Assembly (NCBI GenBank): GCA_035543455.1
Contig: DATKKE010000058.1
Location: forward strand, 4,163-68,162
DNA from: CAIKOD01 sp035543455
GTDB taxonomy: Archaea > Halobacteriota > Methanomicrobia > Methanomicrobiales > Methanospirillaceae
Direction of reading: 5' to 3'
DNA: 64,000 bases
Each line of letters begins with the position of its first letter. Position 1 is the stretch's first letter. Shown here in pieces: positions 8,673 to 17,623 of this stretch. The notes beneath the pieces are model-generated. The model had not been told where the DNA came from and ran no database searches. It saw only the letters and a program-made list of their open reading frames with translations. Both the position numbers and the translations under genes were made by a program.

Positions 8673-9254
8673 TCAGAAATCGCCGATGAGAAGAGAAAAA
8701 AGTGGTGACCCGGGAAGCGGCGGTTCCTTGCAGGACCCAATCCGGATCTGCTCGGCGGGGTACCCGAGCTCTTCACAGAGCGCTATCCTCGTATCCCCAT
8801 ACCTGGAAACCAGTGATTCTGCAAGCCCGGACACACTGAAACCCGGATCAGCGACGAGAAATACAATTTTTCCCCGTAACAGTTCCTTTTTTGTTTCTGA
8901 TACCGCTCCATCGTGATCGCGGCCATGTGCGAGTACGACAGCTATCCGGGCGAGCGGGACATGGAGCCGTGCCGCCGTGACCTGGAGTGACGAGATCCCC
9001 GGTATCACCTCCCCCGTGAGGTTCCCAAGCCCGGCAAGCATCGGGTCGCCCGTTGATAATACGACCGAATCATGCGGAAGGCTTCCGAGGTCACGGTAAT
9101 CACGTATTATTTCAACGTCGCAATCCTTACCGATATATGCCTGCACCATTTCGATGGCCCGCTTCGAGCCATAGATCTTTTCCGCACCCTGTATTGCCCT
9201 GATTGCCTCGTCGGTAAGCATCCCGGGGCCGCATCCGGTACCAACAATCTTCAT
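8673..9254 (-). CDS. cbiE: cobalt-precorrin-7 (C5)-methyltransferase CbiE
   Basis: An SAM-dependent tetrapyrrole methylase that acts on the C5 position in anaerobic cobalamin synthesis. Visible are the N-terminal GTGCGPGMLT loop, STGDPMLAGLG and IPGISSLQVTAARL, standard for the CbiE/CobL N-terminal family; 193 residues is normal for a separate CbiE. The partner decarboxylating methylase CbiT is a separate gene at the other end of the same operon. The start overlaps cbiD by four bases. Last of the cbi genes. Confidence 0.92.
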   Translation of the reverse strand: MKIVGTGCGPGMLTDEAIRAIQGAEKIYGSKRAIEMVQAYIGKDCDVEIIRDYRDLGSLPHDSVVLSTGDPMLAGLGNLTGEVIPGISSLQVTAARLHVPLARIAVVLAHGRDHDGAVSETKKELLRGKIVFLVADPGFSVSGLAESLVSRYGDTRIALCEELGYPAEQIRIGSCKEPPLPGSPLFSLLIGDF

Positions 9255-10282
9255 CCTTTCATCCTTGCAGCATGATATGCGGTATCATGGGATATTCTTC
9301 CGTCCCTGTCGAAAAGAACTACCCTGATCCCCGGGTAGCGGACGAGATACAGGTCAAGGGCACCCTGGATTTTATCTTCGTATCCAGGGTGGTACATCAG
9401 TTCCTCCACTGTCGGGCACGATGTCCCCTCGAGGATACACGGGCAGATAAAACGGATGATGAGCCCGGGAAGGCCGGCGATAATCACCTCCCCTGATGCA
9501 CAGGCGAGTGCCGTGCCGATATTATTGCCGACGAGGACCGGTTCATAACCCGGGAAGTGGATCCTGGCATACTGGAGACCTGTACGTCCTGTTGTAAGGA
9601 CTACTTTTTCGGCCGCCCGTACCCTCACAATGACCGAAGATTCGAGGTGATCGTCCCACGGCTCGACCAGTCCGGTGGTCCCGAGGAGGGAAATGCCTCC
9701 GGTAATTCCAAGCCGGGGGTTCAATGTCTTTTGTGCAATGGCTTCACCCTCAGGTATCGAGATCTCCATCTCCACACCCTGGATGGCGATACTGTCAAGC
9801 CCTTCCTGTATCGAATAGAGAATTTCATCCATTGCAGGATTGCTGATCGCAGGATCACCTTTTTTATACCTCGGTGTATCGTGATCGAACCGGCCGATCC
9901 CATCCTTCGCGCGTATTCGGATCCCGGGCCCGGATATCCCTGAACGTGCATGAATTTTGATTCCCGAGGTTACGTCGAGAGGATAATCCCCGGCATATTT
10001 CATGCAGCAGGCTCTTCCGGGGGACAGTGTGATAACCGGGATGTTGATCACGACCCCGGACGGCGTCGTTATCGTGACGTCTTCAACCGGGCCTGCCAGG
10101 GAGAGAACCGCTGCTTTGCAGGCGGCCGCAGCGGTGGTCCCCGTAGTATAGCCACGCCTGAGCACCGTGCCGTCAGAAGTCAGTATGGCAAGGCCTGAAG
10201 AAACAAGGGGTAAAAGTCCGGGTTCCCGGCATGCCTCAATCCATGCCCCGGGATATTCAAACCCACTGACCGGGTCTTTCAT
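9251..10282 (-). CDS. cbiD: cobalt-precorrin-5B C1-methyltransferase CbiD
   Basis: Methylates C1 of the corrin ring. The family signature RRGYTTGTTAAAACKAA is near residues 42-58, and GGISLLGTTGLVEPW with later Gly-rich motifs also fit. Length 343 residues is normal. It starts directly after cbiC ends and overlaps cbiE, so the three are probably translated together. Confidence 0.94.
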   Translation of the reverse strand: MKDPVSGFEYPGAWIEACREPGLLPLVSSGLAILTSDGTVLRRGYTTGTTAAAACKAAVLSLAGPVEDVTITTPSGVVINIPVITLSPGRACCMKYAGDYPLDVTSGIKIHARSGISGPGIRIRAKDGIGRFDHDTPRYKKGDPAISNPAMDEILYSIQEGLDSIAIQGVEMEISIPEGEAIAQKTLNPRLGITGGISLLGTTGLVEPWDDHLESSVIVRVRAAEKVVLTTGRTGLQYARIHFPGYEPVLVGNNIGTALACASGEVIIAGLPGLIIRFICPCILEGTSCPTVEELMYHPGYEDKIQGALDLYLVRYPGIRVVLFDRDGRISHDTAYHAARMKG

Positions 10283-11002
10283 TCATTCCTCATGACTGAC
10301 AGCCGTTTGTTCCAGGGGACGGACACCCTGTGGGTATTGACGATTGTCCTGTAATTCCGCATGAATTGTGATGATCTCGTTCATGGCCGCTACGGCTACC
10401 GGTGTCCCTCCTCTCGTCCCCTCCGTTGATATCGAAGGGACGCCGGTCTCCCTGAGCTGCTCTTTTGATTCTTTTGCATTCACAAAACCGACGGGGGTCC
10501 CGATCACCAGGGCAGGGCGGTATCCTTTGTGGACACCGCGGCAGACCGTGATGAGAGAGGAAGGGGCGTTTCCTATCACAACGATCGCCCCGGAGATCCG
10601 CTCACCAAGATTGATGAAGCCCTGGGAAGTACGGGTTATCCCGTGCTCTCCAGCCCCTTCATCGAAGTCAAGGGCACAAATAATATCGCTGCGGTGTCCT
10701 TTTTTCAGGATACCTACCTGGACCATCCTGATGTCTGTGATCACCAGGGCTCCCGAAGCGAGAGCCCGGAGCCCTGATAGCACTGGTTCTTCCCTGAACC
10801 TGATCAGGTCTGCCATCGCAAAATCACCCACAGCAATGGCACATCTCTGGCGGATCCTGTCTTCATACCCGGAATTTCCTATCGCCTCCCTGGCTAATCT
10901 CCTGCTCTTTGCCGAGATCTCGAGGGCTTCTTCTGTCGTAGCCCCGAGGTCAGTATAGGTATTTCCTGTGGTAGCCCCGTTGTGTAATGATTCCCTTGAC
11001 AT
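10283..11002 (-). CDS. cbiC: cobalt-precorrin-8 methylmutase CbiC
   Basis: Moves the C11 methyl to C12 to form cobyrinate. Recognised from GDFAMADLIRF, ITDIRMVQVGI, GNAPSSLI and GTPVGFVNAKESKEQL, then GGTPVAVAAMNEII. The ATG at 11002 is chosen because GGGAG lies five bases upstream; an in-frame ATG at 11077 would overlap cbiH more and adds a non-conserved stretch. As called, 239 residues, overlapping the 3' end of cbiH by 53 bases. Confidence 0.92.
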   Translation of the reverse strand: MSRESLHNGATTGNTYTDLGATTEEALEISAKSRRLAREAIGNSGYEDRIRQRCAIAVGDFAMADLIRFREEPVLSGLRALASGALVITDIRMVQVGILKKGHRSDIICALDFDEGAGEHGITRTSQGFINLGERISGAIVVIGNAPSSLITVCRGVHKGYRPALVIGTPVGFVNAKESKEQLRETGVPSISTEGTRGGTPVAVAAMNEIITIHAELQDNRQYPQGVRPLEQTAVSHEE

Positions 11003-11729
11003 GTTCTCCCATTCTCCATATTCTGCTCTCCGTTCCACCGATAAATACCGTGGAATGCATGTCCACGTGTTCCTCAACCGAGGATGCTTCTCCCAGGGTC
11101 GTTATCAGGATCTCTTCCCCGCTCCGGCAGGCATTTTTCACTACCGCAAGCGGTGTGGTTGCGGGGAGGTGTTTTCCGGCGATTCGGACTGCCATCGCAA
11201 AGTTATGGGGCCTCCCCCTGCTCCGCGGGTTGTATAAAACCACCGGTATTCCCAAAGAGAATACCGCTTCAAGGCGTTGTTCTATGATGCCGAGGGGAGT
11301 GAGGAGGTCTGAAAGGCTTATTACGCAAAAATCCCCTGAAAGTGGCGACCCGAGCCGTGAAGCCCCTGCATTTGCCGCGGTGACTCCCGGAATCACCTGG
11401 ACATCGATCTCTTCACCGCGTTTTTCCAGTATCTCAAGCACGATTCCGGCCATGCCGTAAACCCCGGGATCGCCGCCACTTACCATTGCGACCACGTGTT
11501 TGCGGGCGAGGTCCACGGCCTGTGATGCCCGGTCTACTTCTTTCCCCATGGCGCTCCTGATCACCTGCTTACCTTCGATCAGCGGTTCAATCGGTATCAG
11601 GTAAAAGGTATTCCCAATCACATATTCCGCCTGTTCAATCGCCTGAATGGCATCTGTCGTCATCAGGCCGGGTGATCCGGGACCTGTTCCGACGATATAG
11701 AGTTTCCCTGTTTCAGCGTGCGATGGCAA
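10950..11729 (-). CDS. cbiH: cobalt-precorrin-3B (C17)-methyltransferase CbiH
   Basis: Tetrapyrrole methylase that also contracts the macrocycle. GTGPGSPGLMT near the N-terminus, VSGGDPGVYGMAG and IPGVTAANAGASRLGSPL are class signatures, and YNPRSRGRP is typical of CbiH/CobJ. 259 residues. It overlaps cbiG by 17 bases and cbiC by 53, showing tight packing in the operon. Confidence 0.93.
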   Translation of the reverse strand: MPSHAETGKLYIVGTGPGSPGLMTTDAIQAIEQAEYVIGNTFYLIPIEPLIEGKQVIRSAMGKEVDRASQAVDLARKHVVAMVSGGDPGVYGMAGIVLEILEKRGEEIDVQVIPGVTAANAGASRLGSPLSGDFCVISLSDLLTPLGIIEQRLEAVFSLGIPVVLYNPRSRGRPHNFAMAVRIAGKHLPATTPLAVVKNACRSGEEILITTLGEASSVEEHVDMHSTVFIGGTESRIWRMGEHVKGIITQRGYHRKYLY

Positions 11730-12585
11730 CGGTCATCTTCCCGAATACTCTTTTCTTCATAACCAGTTCCTTTCTGCAGGATACCGCGAGTGCTGCCGGT
11801 TCAGCCACCGCAGGAAGCCCTATTCGGCTGGCTTCTGATGGGCTCTCCGTTTCCTGTGCCTTGATCGTATCGTCATCAAGAAAGATGAGATTCCCCCCAA
11901 GCGATTCGACAGCAGAAATCAGGCCTGTTTCGCTGATCTTTTTTTCTGTCGTCGCAAATATCATCACCTCATCCGATCTGATACCTGCTGCCGAAAGGGC
12001 CTCTGCGATCGATCGCCCCGCCTCCTCCCGGGTGATACCGAGACGGCATCCGAGTCCCACGGAGTACAACCCGCTTTTGGAGAGAAATGATACGCCGCGG
12101 TCTGCAAGAACTACCGAAGGTCCCCTGACCCGGAAAACGCGTGTTGTCCCATCGAGAATACCGGCATTGACCTGCCTCGTGGATGACCTGTTGATCACCT
12201 GCATATCATGGTCTGCAGCAATCCCCTCGACCGACCGGAGTCCCTTTGTTTCAGTCGCCGTCGTGATAACCGGCCTGATCCCGAGGAGTGAAAGTTCACG
12301 TGCAAGTTCATTGGCACCGTGGTGTCCCCCGATTAACGGGACGGCAAAAGCCAGGTCAGGACTTACGACAACTACCGCCGGGTCGGTCCATTTGTCGACG
12401 AGGAGCGGTGCGATCCTGCGGACAACAATTCCCGTGGCCATGACTGCAATAATTCTCCGGTATTGTGAGAAGGCGATGGAAAAGGCATCGGGTTCATAGC
12501 CAAGCAGGTCGGCATTAAGCTTCCATGCGATCTGTTCGGCGGTTGCTTCAAATCTCGCCGGTGCGATGACTACCGTTTCGCTCAT
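11713..12585 (-). CDS. cbiG: cobalt-precorrin-5A hydrolase CbiG
   Basis: Opens the delta-lactone of cobalt-precorrin-5A and releases acetaldehyde, the marker step of the anaerobic pathway. Seen are MATGIVVRRIAPLL, PLIGGHHGANELA in the N-terminal half and GLGCRLGITREEAG opening the C-terminal CbiG domain. 290 residues. Stop and start overlap by four bases with cbiF. Confidence 0.92.
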   Translation of the reverse strand: MSETVVIAPARFEATAEQIAWKLNADLLGYEPDAFSIAFSQYRRIIAVMATGIVVRRIAPLLVDKWTDPAVVVVSPDLAFAVPLIGGHHGANELARELSLLGIRPVITTATETKGLRSVEGIAADHDMQVINRSSTRQVNAGILDGTTRVFRVRGPSVVLADRGVSFLSKSGLYSVGLGCRLGITREEAGRSIAEALSAAGIRSDEVMIFATTEKKISETGLISAVESLGGNLIFLDDDTIKAQETESPSEASRIGLPAVAEPAALAVSCRKELVMKKRVFGKMTVAIAR

Positions 12586-13298
12586 GAATAGAGGACAGAC
12601 CTCCTGTGCCCGGTGTGAGCCTGTCCTACTGCATCTCCTATGAAGAGCAGGGCAGTACGTTCGATTCCCTCTGCACGGGTTTTCTGCGCGATATCCCCGA
12701 CGGTTCCCCTGATAATCTTCTGATCAGGCCAGGTGGCGTGATAAACGACTGCTGCAGGGGTCTCTTCTGGATATACCACATTTGAAATGACCTCAGCAAG
12801 CTGCCCGGTCCCGAGAAAGACCACCATAGTGGCCTGGTGAGCGGATAGTTCCCTGATCCGGTCCGTTTCGAGGGTCTTCCCTGCCGGGCGGGTGATAACA
12901 ACGCTTTCGGATACGCCTTTGAGGGTGAGTTGTACTTTAAGCGCCGCTGCAGCGCCAAACATGGACGATACCCCGGGAACCACAACCGTTTCGATCCCCT
13001 GTTCCCCGAGAAGGTCCATCTGCTCGACGATTGCTCCGTACAGGGAAGGGTCTCCCGAATGCAGCCTGACAACCAGCTTGCCTTCCCGTGCCGGTACCGT
13101 CATCGCGGGGATCAGCTCCTCGAGAGACATCCCCCAGCTGTCGAGTTTCACCGGTGCCGGAGATTCTAAAACGAGGGCCGGGTTGACCAGTGAGCCGGTA
13201 TAGATCAGGACGTCGGCACTGATAAGCAGGGTATGTCCTTTGACCGTAATCAGTTCAGGATCTCCGGGCCCCGCACCGACAAAATATATTTTCGGCAT
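12582..13298 (-). CDS. cbiF: cobalt-precorrin-4 (C11)-methyltransferase CbiF
   Basis: Tetrapyrrole methylase acting on C11. The N-terminal FVGAGPGDPELITVKG, RLHSGDPSLYGAI, and VPGVSSMFGAAAAL match CbiF/CobM; 238 residues. It sits 12 bases after cbiL and overlaps cbiG. Confidence 0.93.
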   Translation of the reverse strand: MPKIYFVGAGPGDPELITVKGHTLLISADVLIYTGSLVNPALVLESPAPVKLDSWGMSLEELIPAMTVPAREGKLVVRLHSGDPSLYGAIVEQMDLLGEQGIETVVVPGVSSMFGAAAALKVQLTLKGVSESVVITRPAGKTLETDRIRELSAHQATMVVFLGTGQLAEVISNVVYPEETPAAVVYHATWPDQKIIRGTVGDIAQKTRAEGIERTALLFIGDAVGQAHTGHRRSVLYS

Positions 13299-13310
13299 GC
13301 TCTTCCCCAG

Positions 13311-13925
13311 TTACATGCCTGCATAGAGTATGCTCATGTAATCACTTGTTTCCGGGATTTCCTCTCCCCGGTACACCCGCATATCGGAGAGGAACATCCT
13401 CTCGACCAGTATAAATGTCCTGTAACCCTCGGATTGGAGTGCGTTCACCACTTCCCGGGGTTTTTTCACCTTAAGGACAATTCTGCAGGCCGGATCCCCG
13501 CCGTCGGTGACAAAAAAACCTCCGGAAAGCGATACACCCGATACGGCTGCGAACGCCGTGATTGCACTAACACCCGGCTCCGACGTGCACACAATACCAG
13601 GGTACCGTTCCCCCATTACACCCGCGAGGCGCGAAAATGTGGAGAAAAAGTTCGGATCGCCGAGTATTCCCAGTACCGCCAGCCTGTTTTCTGCTACCGG
13701 TGCGATAATATCTGCATTTTTTTCCATACACTGCTGTATTTCGGCTTCGTTATCGGTCATCGGGAATTCAAGGACTGTTGCCTCCCTGTAGGGAGTGACA
13801 AGGTCCCTGGCAATCGACCCCGGGACGAATACCTCATCGGCCTCCTTCAGCAGGCGCACCGCTTTGAGTGTCAGGAGTTCAGGGTCGCCCGGACCAAGGC
13901 CGAGGCCTACGAGCACGACGGGCAT
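13311..13925 (-). CDS. cbiL: cobalt-precorrin-2 (C20)-methyltransferase CbiL
   Basis: First ring methylation after cobalt insertion. LGLGPGDPELLTLKAVRLL is at the N-terminus, with LGDPNFFSTFSRL and EPGVSAITAFAAVSG further on. 204 residues, slightly short for the family but with all core motifs. Overlaps cbiT by 19 bases. Confidence 0.9.
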   Translation of the reverse strand: MPVVLVGLGLGPGDPELLTLKAVRLLKEADEVFVPGSIARDLVTPYREATVLEFPMTDNEAEIQQCMEKNADIIAPVAENRLAVLGILGDPNFFSTFSRLAGVMGERYPGIVCTSEPGVSAITAFAAVSGVSLSGGFFVTDGGDPACRIVLKVKKPREVVNALQSEGYRTFILVERMFLSDMRVYRGEEIPETSDYMSILYAGM

Positions 13926-14455
13926 CCCCCGACAACGATATACACGGGATCGATGGGCTTGAACATAATGCCGCCGGTAAGAGAATGGGATTTTCCTACC
14001 TGCACATGCAGCGCCTCCTTAAAAATCCCGAGCTGCTCCATGGTATTGATCGCCAGGTTAAGGGTATCTATTTTTACCGCATTTACCACGATCGAACGGG
14101 TATTAAACGAATGAAGAATACGTAGTACCCGGTCAAGATTACCCGAACCGCCGATAAAGGCGCAGTCGATCCGGTCTATTGTCGGAAGGATGTCAATCGC
14201 TTCCCCACAGAACAGCTCGATGTTTTCAGCACCCGCTTTTTCGGCTTTCTGGCGGGCAAGGTCGATCGCTTCTTTTCTCCGGTCGATTGCGTAGACCTTC
14301 ATCGCTATCGGGGATACTTCGAGGGAGATCTTACCAGTCCCGCAGCCGACATCCACAAAGACATCGCTTTCACTTACTCCCAGTTTGAAGAGCGAAAGTG
14401 CCATCACCTCGTCTTTTGTCGGACCGCCGGAGAGTGCCATCTTCCCGTAAAACAA
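13907..14455 (-). CDS. cbiT: cobalt-precorrin-6B (C15)-methyltransferase (decarboxylating) CbiT
   Basis: A Rossmann-fold SAM methyltransferase that methylates C15 and removes the C12 acetate carboxyl. GGPTKDEVMALSLFKLGV and DVGCGTGKISLE (motif I) are typical of CbiT/CobL C-terminal proteins, followed by FIGGSGNLDRVL. 182 residues. First gene of the eight-gene cbi run; a TATA-like stretch (14478-14490 region, minus strand) lies upstream, so the run may have its own promoter. Confidence 0.92.
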   Translation of the reverse strand: MFYGKMALSGGPTKDEVMALSLFKLGVSESDVFVDVGCGTGKISLEVSPIAMKVYAIDRRKEAIDLARQKAEKAGAENIELFCGEAIDILPTIDRIDCAFIGGSGNLDRVLRILHSFNTRSIVVNAVKIDTLNLAINTMEQLGIFKEALHVQVGKSHSLTGGIMFKPIDPVYIVVGGCPSCS

Positions 14456-14560
14456 GGGTGTAGTAGGTATTAATGCTTGTTTAAACCGGGAAACATCGGG
14501 GACCGGATACGAGGGTACGGGTATGGAATGGTATCTGCCCGGGAAAAGAAACGATCCCTG

Positions 14561-15316
14561 TCAGCCACGGTTTACGAATGACTGTCTGTCCTTATCGTAT
14601 AACCTGACCACATCACCGATCACAATGATTGCCGGAGGCTTTACTCCCGACCTGGTTGCCTTTTTCGTGATAGTGCCAAGTGTACCGGTTGTGACGCGCT
14701 GGTCTTCCCGTAATCCCCTTTCAATGATGGCTACGGGAGTCTCAGGATCTTTACCGTTTGCCATCAGCATTTCCGATATTTTTCCGATATTCTTCACTCC
14801 CATCAGGACAACGATAGTCCCCCTGCTCCTGGCAAGGAGCTGCCAGTCGAGGGCACTTTCTCCTTTTGAAGGGTCTTCGTGCCCGGTCAGGAGGGTAACC
14901 ATGGAGGCATATTTTCTGTGGGTCAGAGGGATTCCAACCGCTGCAGGGACTGCAATGGCACTCGAGATACCGGGGACAATTTCAACGGGAATCCCTTCGG
15001 AAAGCAGTACTTCAAGTTCTTCTCCACCCCTTCCGAATATAAACGGGTCCCCCCCTTTCAATCGCACGACCAATTTTCCCTCCTTTGCCTTCATCACCAT
15101 GAGCTCCTCGATCTCGTGCTGTTCGAGAGTATGGCAGCTGCCGTACTTTCCGCAGTCGATCTTCTCTGCGGCGGCCGGTAACGTGCTGATTATTTCCTCG
15201 CCCGGGAGCTGGTCGTACAGGACGACTTCGGCTTTTTCAATGATCTTCCTGGCCCGTCCGGTCAGGAGACCAGCCCCTCCCGGCCCCGAGCCTACGAGGT
15301 ATACTTTTCCCTTCAT
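14561..15316 (-). CDS. cobA: uroporphyrinogen-III C-methyltransferase (SUMT)
   Basis: Adds methyl groups at C2 and C7 of uroporphyrinogen III to give precorrin-2, the branch point to siroheme, cobalamin and coenzyme F430. The protein has VGSGPGGAGLLTGRA at the N-terminus, RLKGGDPFIFGRGGEE and VPGISSAIAVPAAVGIPLTHR, all SUMT signatures. 251 residues, single-domain form. Last of the early tetrapyrrole genes, about 105 bases before cbiT. Confidence 0.94.
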   Translation of the reverse strand: MKGKVYLVGSGPGGAGLLTGRARKIIEKAEVVLYDQLPGEEIISTLPAAAEKIDCGKYGSCHTLEQHEIEELMVMKAKEGKLVVRLKGGDPFIFGRGGEELEVLLSEGIPVEIVPGISSAIAVPAAVGIPLTHRKYASMVTLLTGHEDPSKGESALDWQLLARSRGTIVVLMGVKNIGKISEMLMANGKDPETPVAIIERGLREDQRVTTGTLGTITKKATRSGVKPPAIIVIGDVVRLYDKDRQSFVNRG

Positions 15317-15318
15317 GG

Positions 15319-15417
15319 TCAGGCAGCACTCCCGGACCTGTGGGCGGTACCTGCGAATATGGTGACAATATCGGGTAAATCCCTGAAATCCAGGATTTTT
15401 TTCCCGGAAATAATCAT
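15319..15417 (-). CDS. 32-residue ORF between hemC and cobA
   Basis: A 32-codon frame (MIISGKKILDF...) begins in an ATGA overlap with the hemC stop and ends with a TGA three bases before the cobA start, filling the gap exactly. AAGGA five bases ahead of the ATG could serve as RBS. No family is recognised and it is far too short to be uroporphyrinogen-III synthase. It could be a small coupling peptide or the remnant of a lost gene. Confidence 0.4.
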   Translation of the reverse strand: MIISGKKILDFRDLPDIVTIFAGTAHRSGSAA

Positions 15418-16322
15418 AATTCCTTCATCTCTCCTGGTTCTGTCTTCAGGCCGAGGGCAGAATAAGCCTCCCGGATAAGGTCCCGGGCCCTGACCCTCAG
15501 CTCCCGGCCACGTTCCCGCGCCTGATCGATCGTGGACAGGTCTTCTTCGATCCTGACCTCCCGGGTACCGTCCAGGGACAAAACTTCGGCGATAACGTGA
15601 CCATTTTTGCAGTAGACCCCGAGTGGCGTATAACATCCGCCCCCGACCTGTTCCATCATCGCCCGCTCCATTGCGACGTCCTGCCTTGTCTCCGGGTCAT
15701 CGAGAAGGCTCATGATCTCGGATAAGGAAGGATCAATACGGCTCACCACGACGATGGTCCCCTGGTTAGGGGATGGGACAAATCGTTCCGGGGGAAGTCG
15801 CTCGCCCGGGAGAGTGATTCCAAGTCTCTCAAGACCCGCTTCTGCAAGGACTATCGCGTCAAATTCCCCCCCGGAAAGTTTCCTGATCCGTGTGTCAACA
15901 TTTCCCCGTAAGGATTTTATCCTAACATCGGGGTCGTGCCGCCTGATCTGGGCCGCTCTCCGCGTACTCGACGACCCGATCACTATTACGTCAGACAGGT
16001 TTTTTTCATATGCGAGAAAATCGGCAGGTGAATCCCTTGTAAGCACCGCGCTCGTGATCAATCCCGGCGGGCGCACTGCCGGGATGTCCTTCATTGAGTG
16101 CACGGCGGCATCGATCTCGTCGTTTGCGATCGCTTCATCGAGTGCACGGACAAAAAGTCCCTGACCGCCCACTTCATGGAGCGGGACCCCTGTCTCGCGG
16201 TCTCCTTCAGTCGTGATAATTTTCTGTTCCACTTCAAAGCCCTTTTCTTTGAGCATCGAACAGACCCGGCCTGCCTGGGCCATAGCGAGCCTGCTCCCCC
16301 TTGTCCCGATCCGCAAGACCAT
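15414..16322 (-). CDS. hemC: porphobilinogen deaminase (hydroxymethylbilane synthase)
   Basis: Joins four porphobilinogens into hydroxymethylbilane. RIGTRGSRLAMAQA at the N-terminus, HSMKDIPAVRPPGL, SSSTRRAAQIRR, SLRGNVDTRIRKL and GGGCYTPLGVYC are family motifs; the Cys in the last one is expected to carry the dipyrromethane cofactor. 302 residues, normal. Located between hemL and cobA, as in many archaeal C5-pathway clusters. Confidence 0.95.
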   Translation of the reverse strand: MVLRIGTRGSRLAMAQAGRVCSMLKEKGFEVEQKIITTEGDRETGVPLHEVGGQGLFVRALDEAIANDEIDAAVHSMKDIPAVRPPGLITSAVLTRDSPADFLAYEKNLSDVIVIGSSSTRRAAQIRRHDPDVRIKSLRGNVDTRIRKLSGGEFDAIVLAEAGLERLGITLPGERLPPERFVPSPNQGTIVVVSRIDPSLSEIMSLLDDPETRQDVAMERAMMEQVGGGCYTPLGVYCKNGHVIAEVLSLDGTREVRIEEDLSTIDQARERGRELRVRARDLIREAYSALGLKTEPGEMKEL

Positions 16323-16326
16323 TCAG

Positions 16327-17583
16327 TTACCCCAGGGCCCTGGCATACGCATCTGCAATCCGGGTAATGTCGTCGTCCGTATGGACGGCAGACAGGAAAT
16401 TTGTTTCGAACTGGGATGGAGGAATAAAAATACCCGATGAGAGCATCTTTCTCCAGAATTCACTAAAGGCGTTCGTATCGCATTGTTTCACTTCAGTATA
16501 GTTTGTCGGTGGTGAAGACCGGAAGAAGTATTTGAACATCGAACCGAGCATCGTAAAACTACCTCCCGATCGGGGAGGAATTGCATCCCGTATCGCTTCA
16601 GCCTGCAATCTCATGATTGAATACACCTCAGGATGGGTATTGAGCCAGTCGATTGTGGCAATACCCGCAGAGAGTGAGAGCGGGTTTCCCGAGAATGTCC
16701 CGGCCTGGTAAACGGGACCCTGCGGAGAGATAAATTCCATTATCTCGCGTTTTCCTCCAAATATCCCTATGGGCAAGCCGCCTCCTGCGATTTTTCCGAG
16801 CGTCGTGATATCGGGACGGACCCCGAAATATACCTGGGCACCACCGATGCCAATACGGTACCCGGTGATCACTTCATCGAAAATCAGGAGGACGTCATGG
16901 GCTTTCGTGATCTCCCGCACTTCCCTGAGATAGGTGATCCCAGGCAATACGGGACCGATATTTCCCATTACGGGCTCGATTATCAGGGCGGCGATATCGT
17001 TGTCTGTCGAGAGGAGATCTTCAAGTGCATCGGCATCGTTATACGGTACCTGCCAGGTATGGGACACCACATCAGGCAGCACTCCTGCAGAATCCGGAAT
17101 TCCAAGGGTAGTTGCGCCGGACCCTGCTTTTACAAGCACTCCGTCGTGGGCACCGTGGAACCCGCCTTCGATCTTGACAATATCCTGTTTTCCGGTATAA
17201 CCCCTGGCGACCCGGATTGCAGCCATGGTAGCTTCTGATCCTGAGGAAACGAACCGCACCATCTCCATCCCGGGAAATCCCGCGATGATCCTTCCTGCCA
17301 GTTCAGGTTCAAGCGGACTGGGGGTTCCATAAAGCCATCCCTTGTCGAGCTGCTCCCTGATGGCCCGCGAGATTTCGGGATGTGCATGGCCGAGGATCAG
17401 GGGGCCGTACGCCAGACAGCAATCGATCAGATCGTCTCCGTCAACCGTCCGGATATGTGCCTCCCTTGCAGAGGCAGTATAAAACGGGTAAGGTTTAATT
17501 GCCCTTACCGGGCTGCTGACGCCGCCAGGCATCATGGTTTTCGCTGTTTTAAAGAGTTTTTCGCTGTTTTTCATGCCATCCAT
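16327..17583 (-). CDS. hemL: glutamate-1-semialdehyde 2,1-aminomutase
   Basis: PLP enzyme that turns glutamate-1-semialdehyde into 5-aminolevulinate. PGGVSSPVRAIKPYPF opens the protein, SSGSEATMAAIRVARG, LIFDEVITGYRIG and TLGKIAGGGLPIG with the PLP lysine follow. 418 residues. It lies four bases upstream of hemC, so it is co-transcribed; an in-frame ATG three codons later is an equally good start. Confidence 0.95.
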   Translation of the reverse strand: MDGMKNSEKLFKTAKTMMPGGVSSPVRAIKPYPFYTASAREAHIRTVDGDDLIDCCLAYGPLILGHAHPEISRAIREQLDKGWLYGTPSPLEPELAGRIIAGFPGMEMVRFVSSGSEATMAAIRVARGYTGKQDIVKIEGGFHGAHDGVLVKAGSGATTLGIPDSAGVLPDVVSHTWQVPYNDADALEDLLSTDNDIAALIIEPVMGNIGPVLPGITYLREVREITKAHDVLLIFDEVITGYRIGIGGAQVYFGVRPDITTLGKIAGGGLPIGIFGGKREIMEFISPQGPVYQAGTFSGNPLSLSAGIATIDWLNTHPEVYSIMRLQAEAIRDAIPPRSGGSFTMLGSMFKYFFRSSPPTNYTEVKQCDTNAFSEFWRKMLSSGIFIPPSQFETNFLSAVHTDDDITRIADAYARALG

Positions 17584-17623
17584 CCATTACCGGAACAAAT
17601 CCTGCTATAAATGTTTCCCTGGG

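Noticed and set aside
14456..14560. Possible cobalamin riboswitch before cbiT
   Set aside because: The gap is only 105 bases and shows no B12-box-like conserved core; a TATA-like stretch explains it better.
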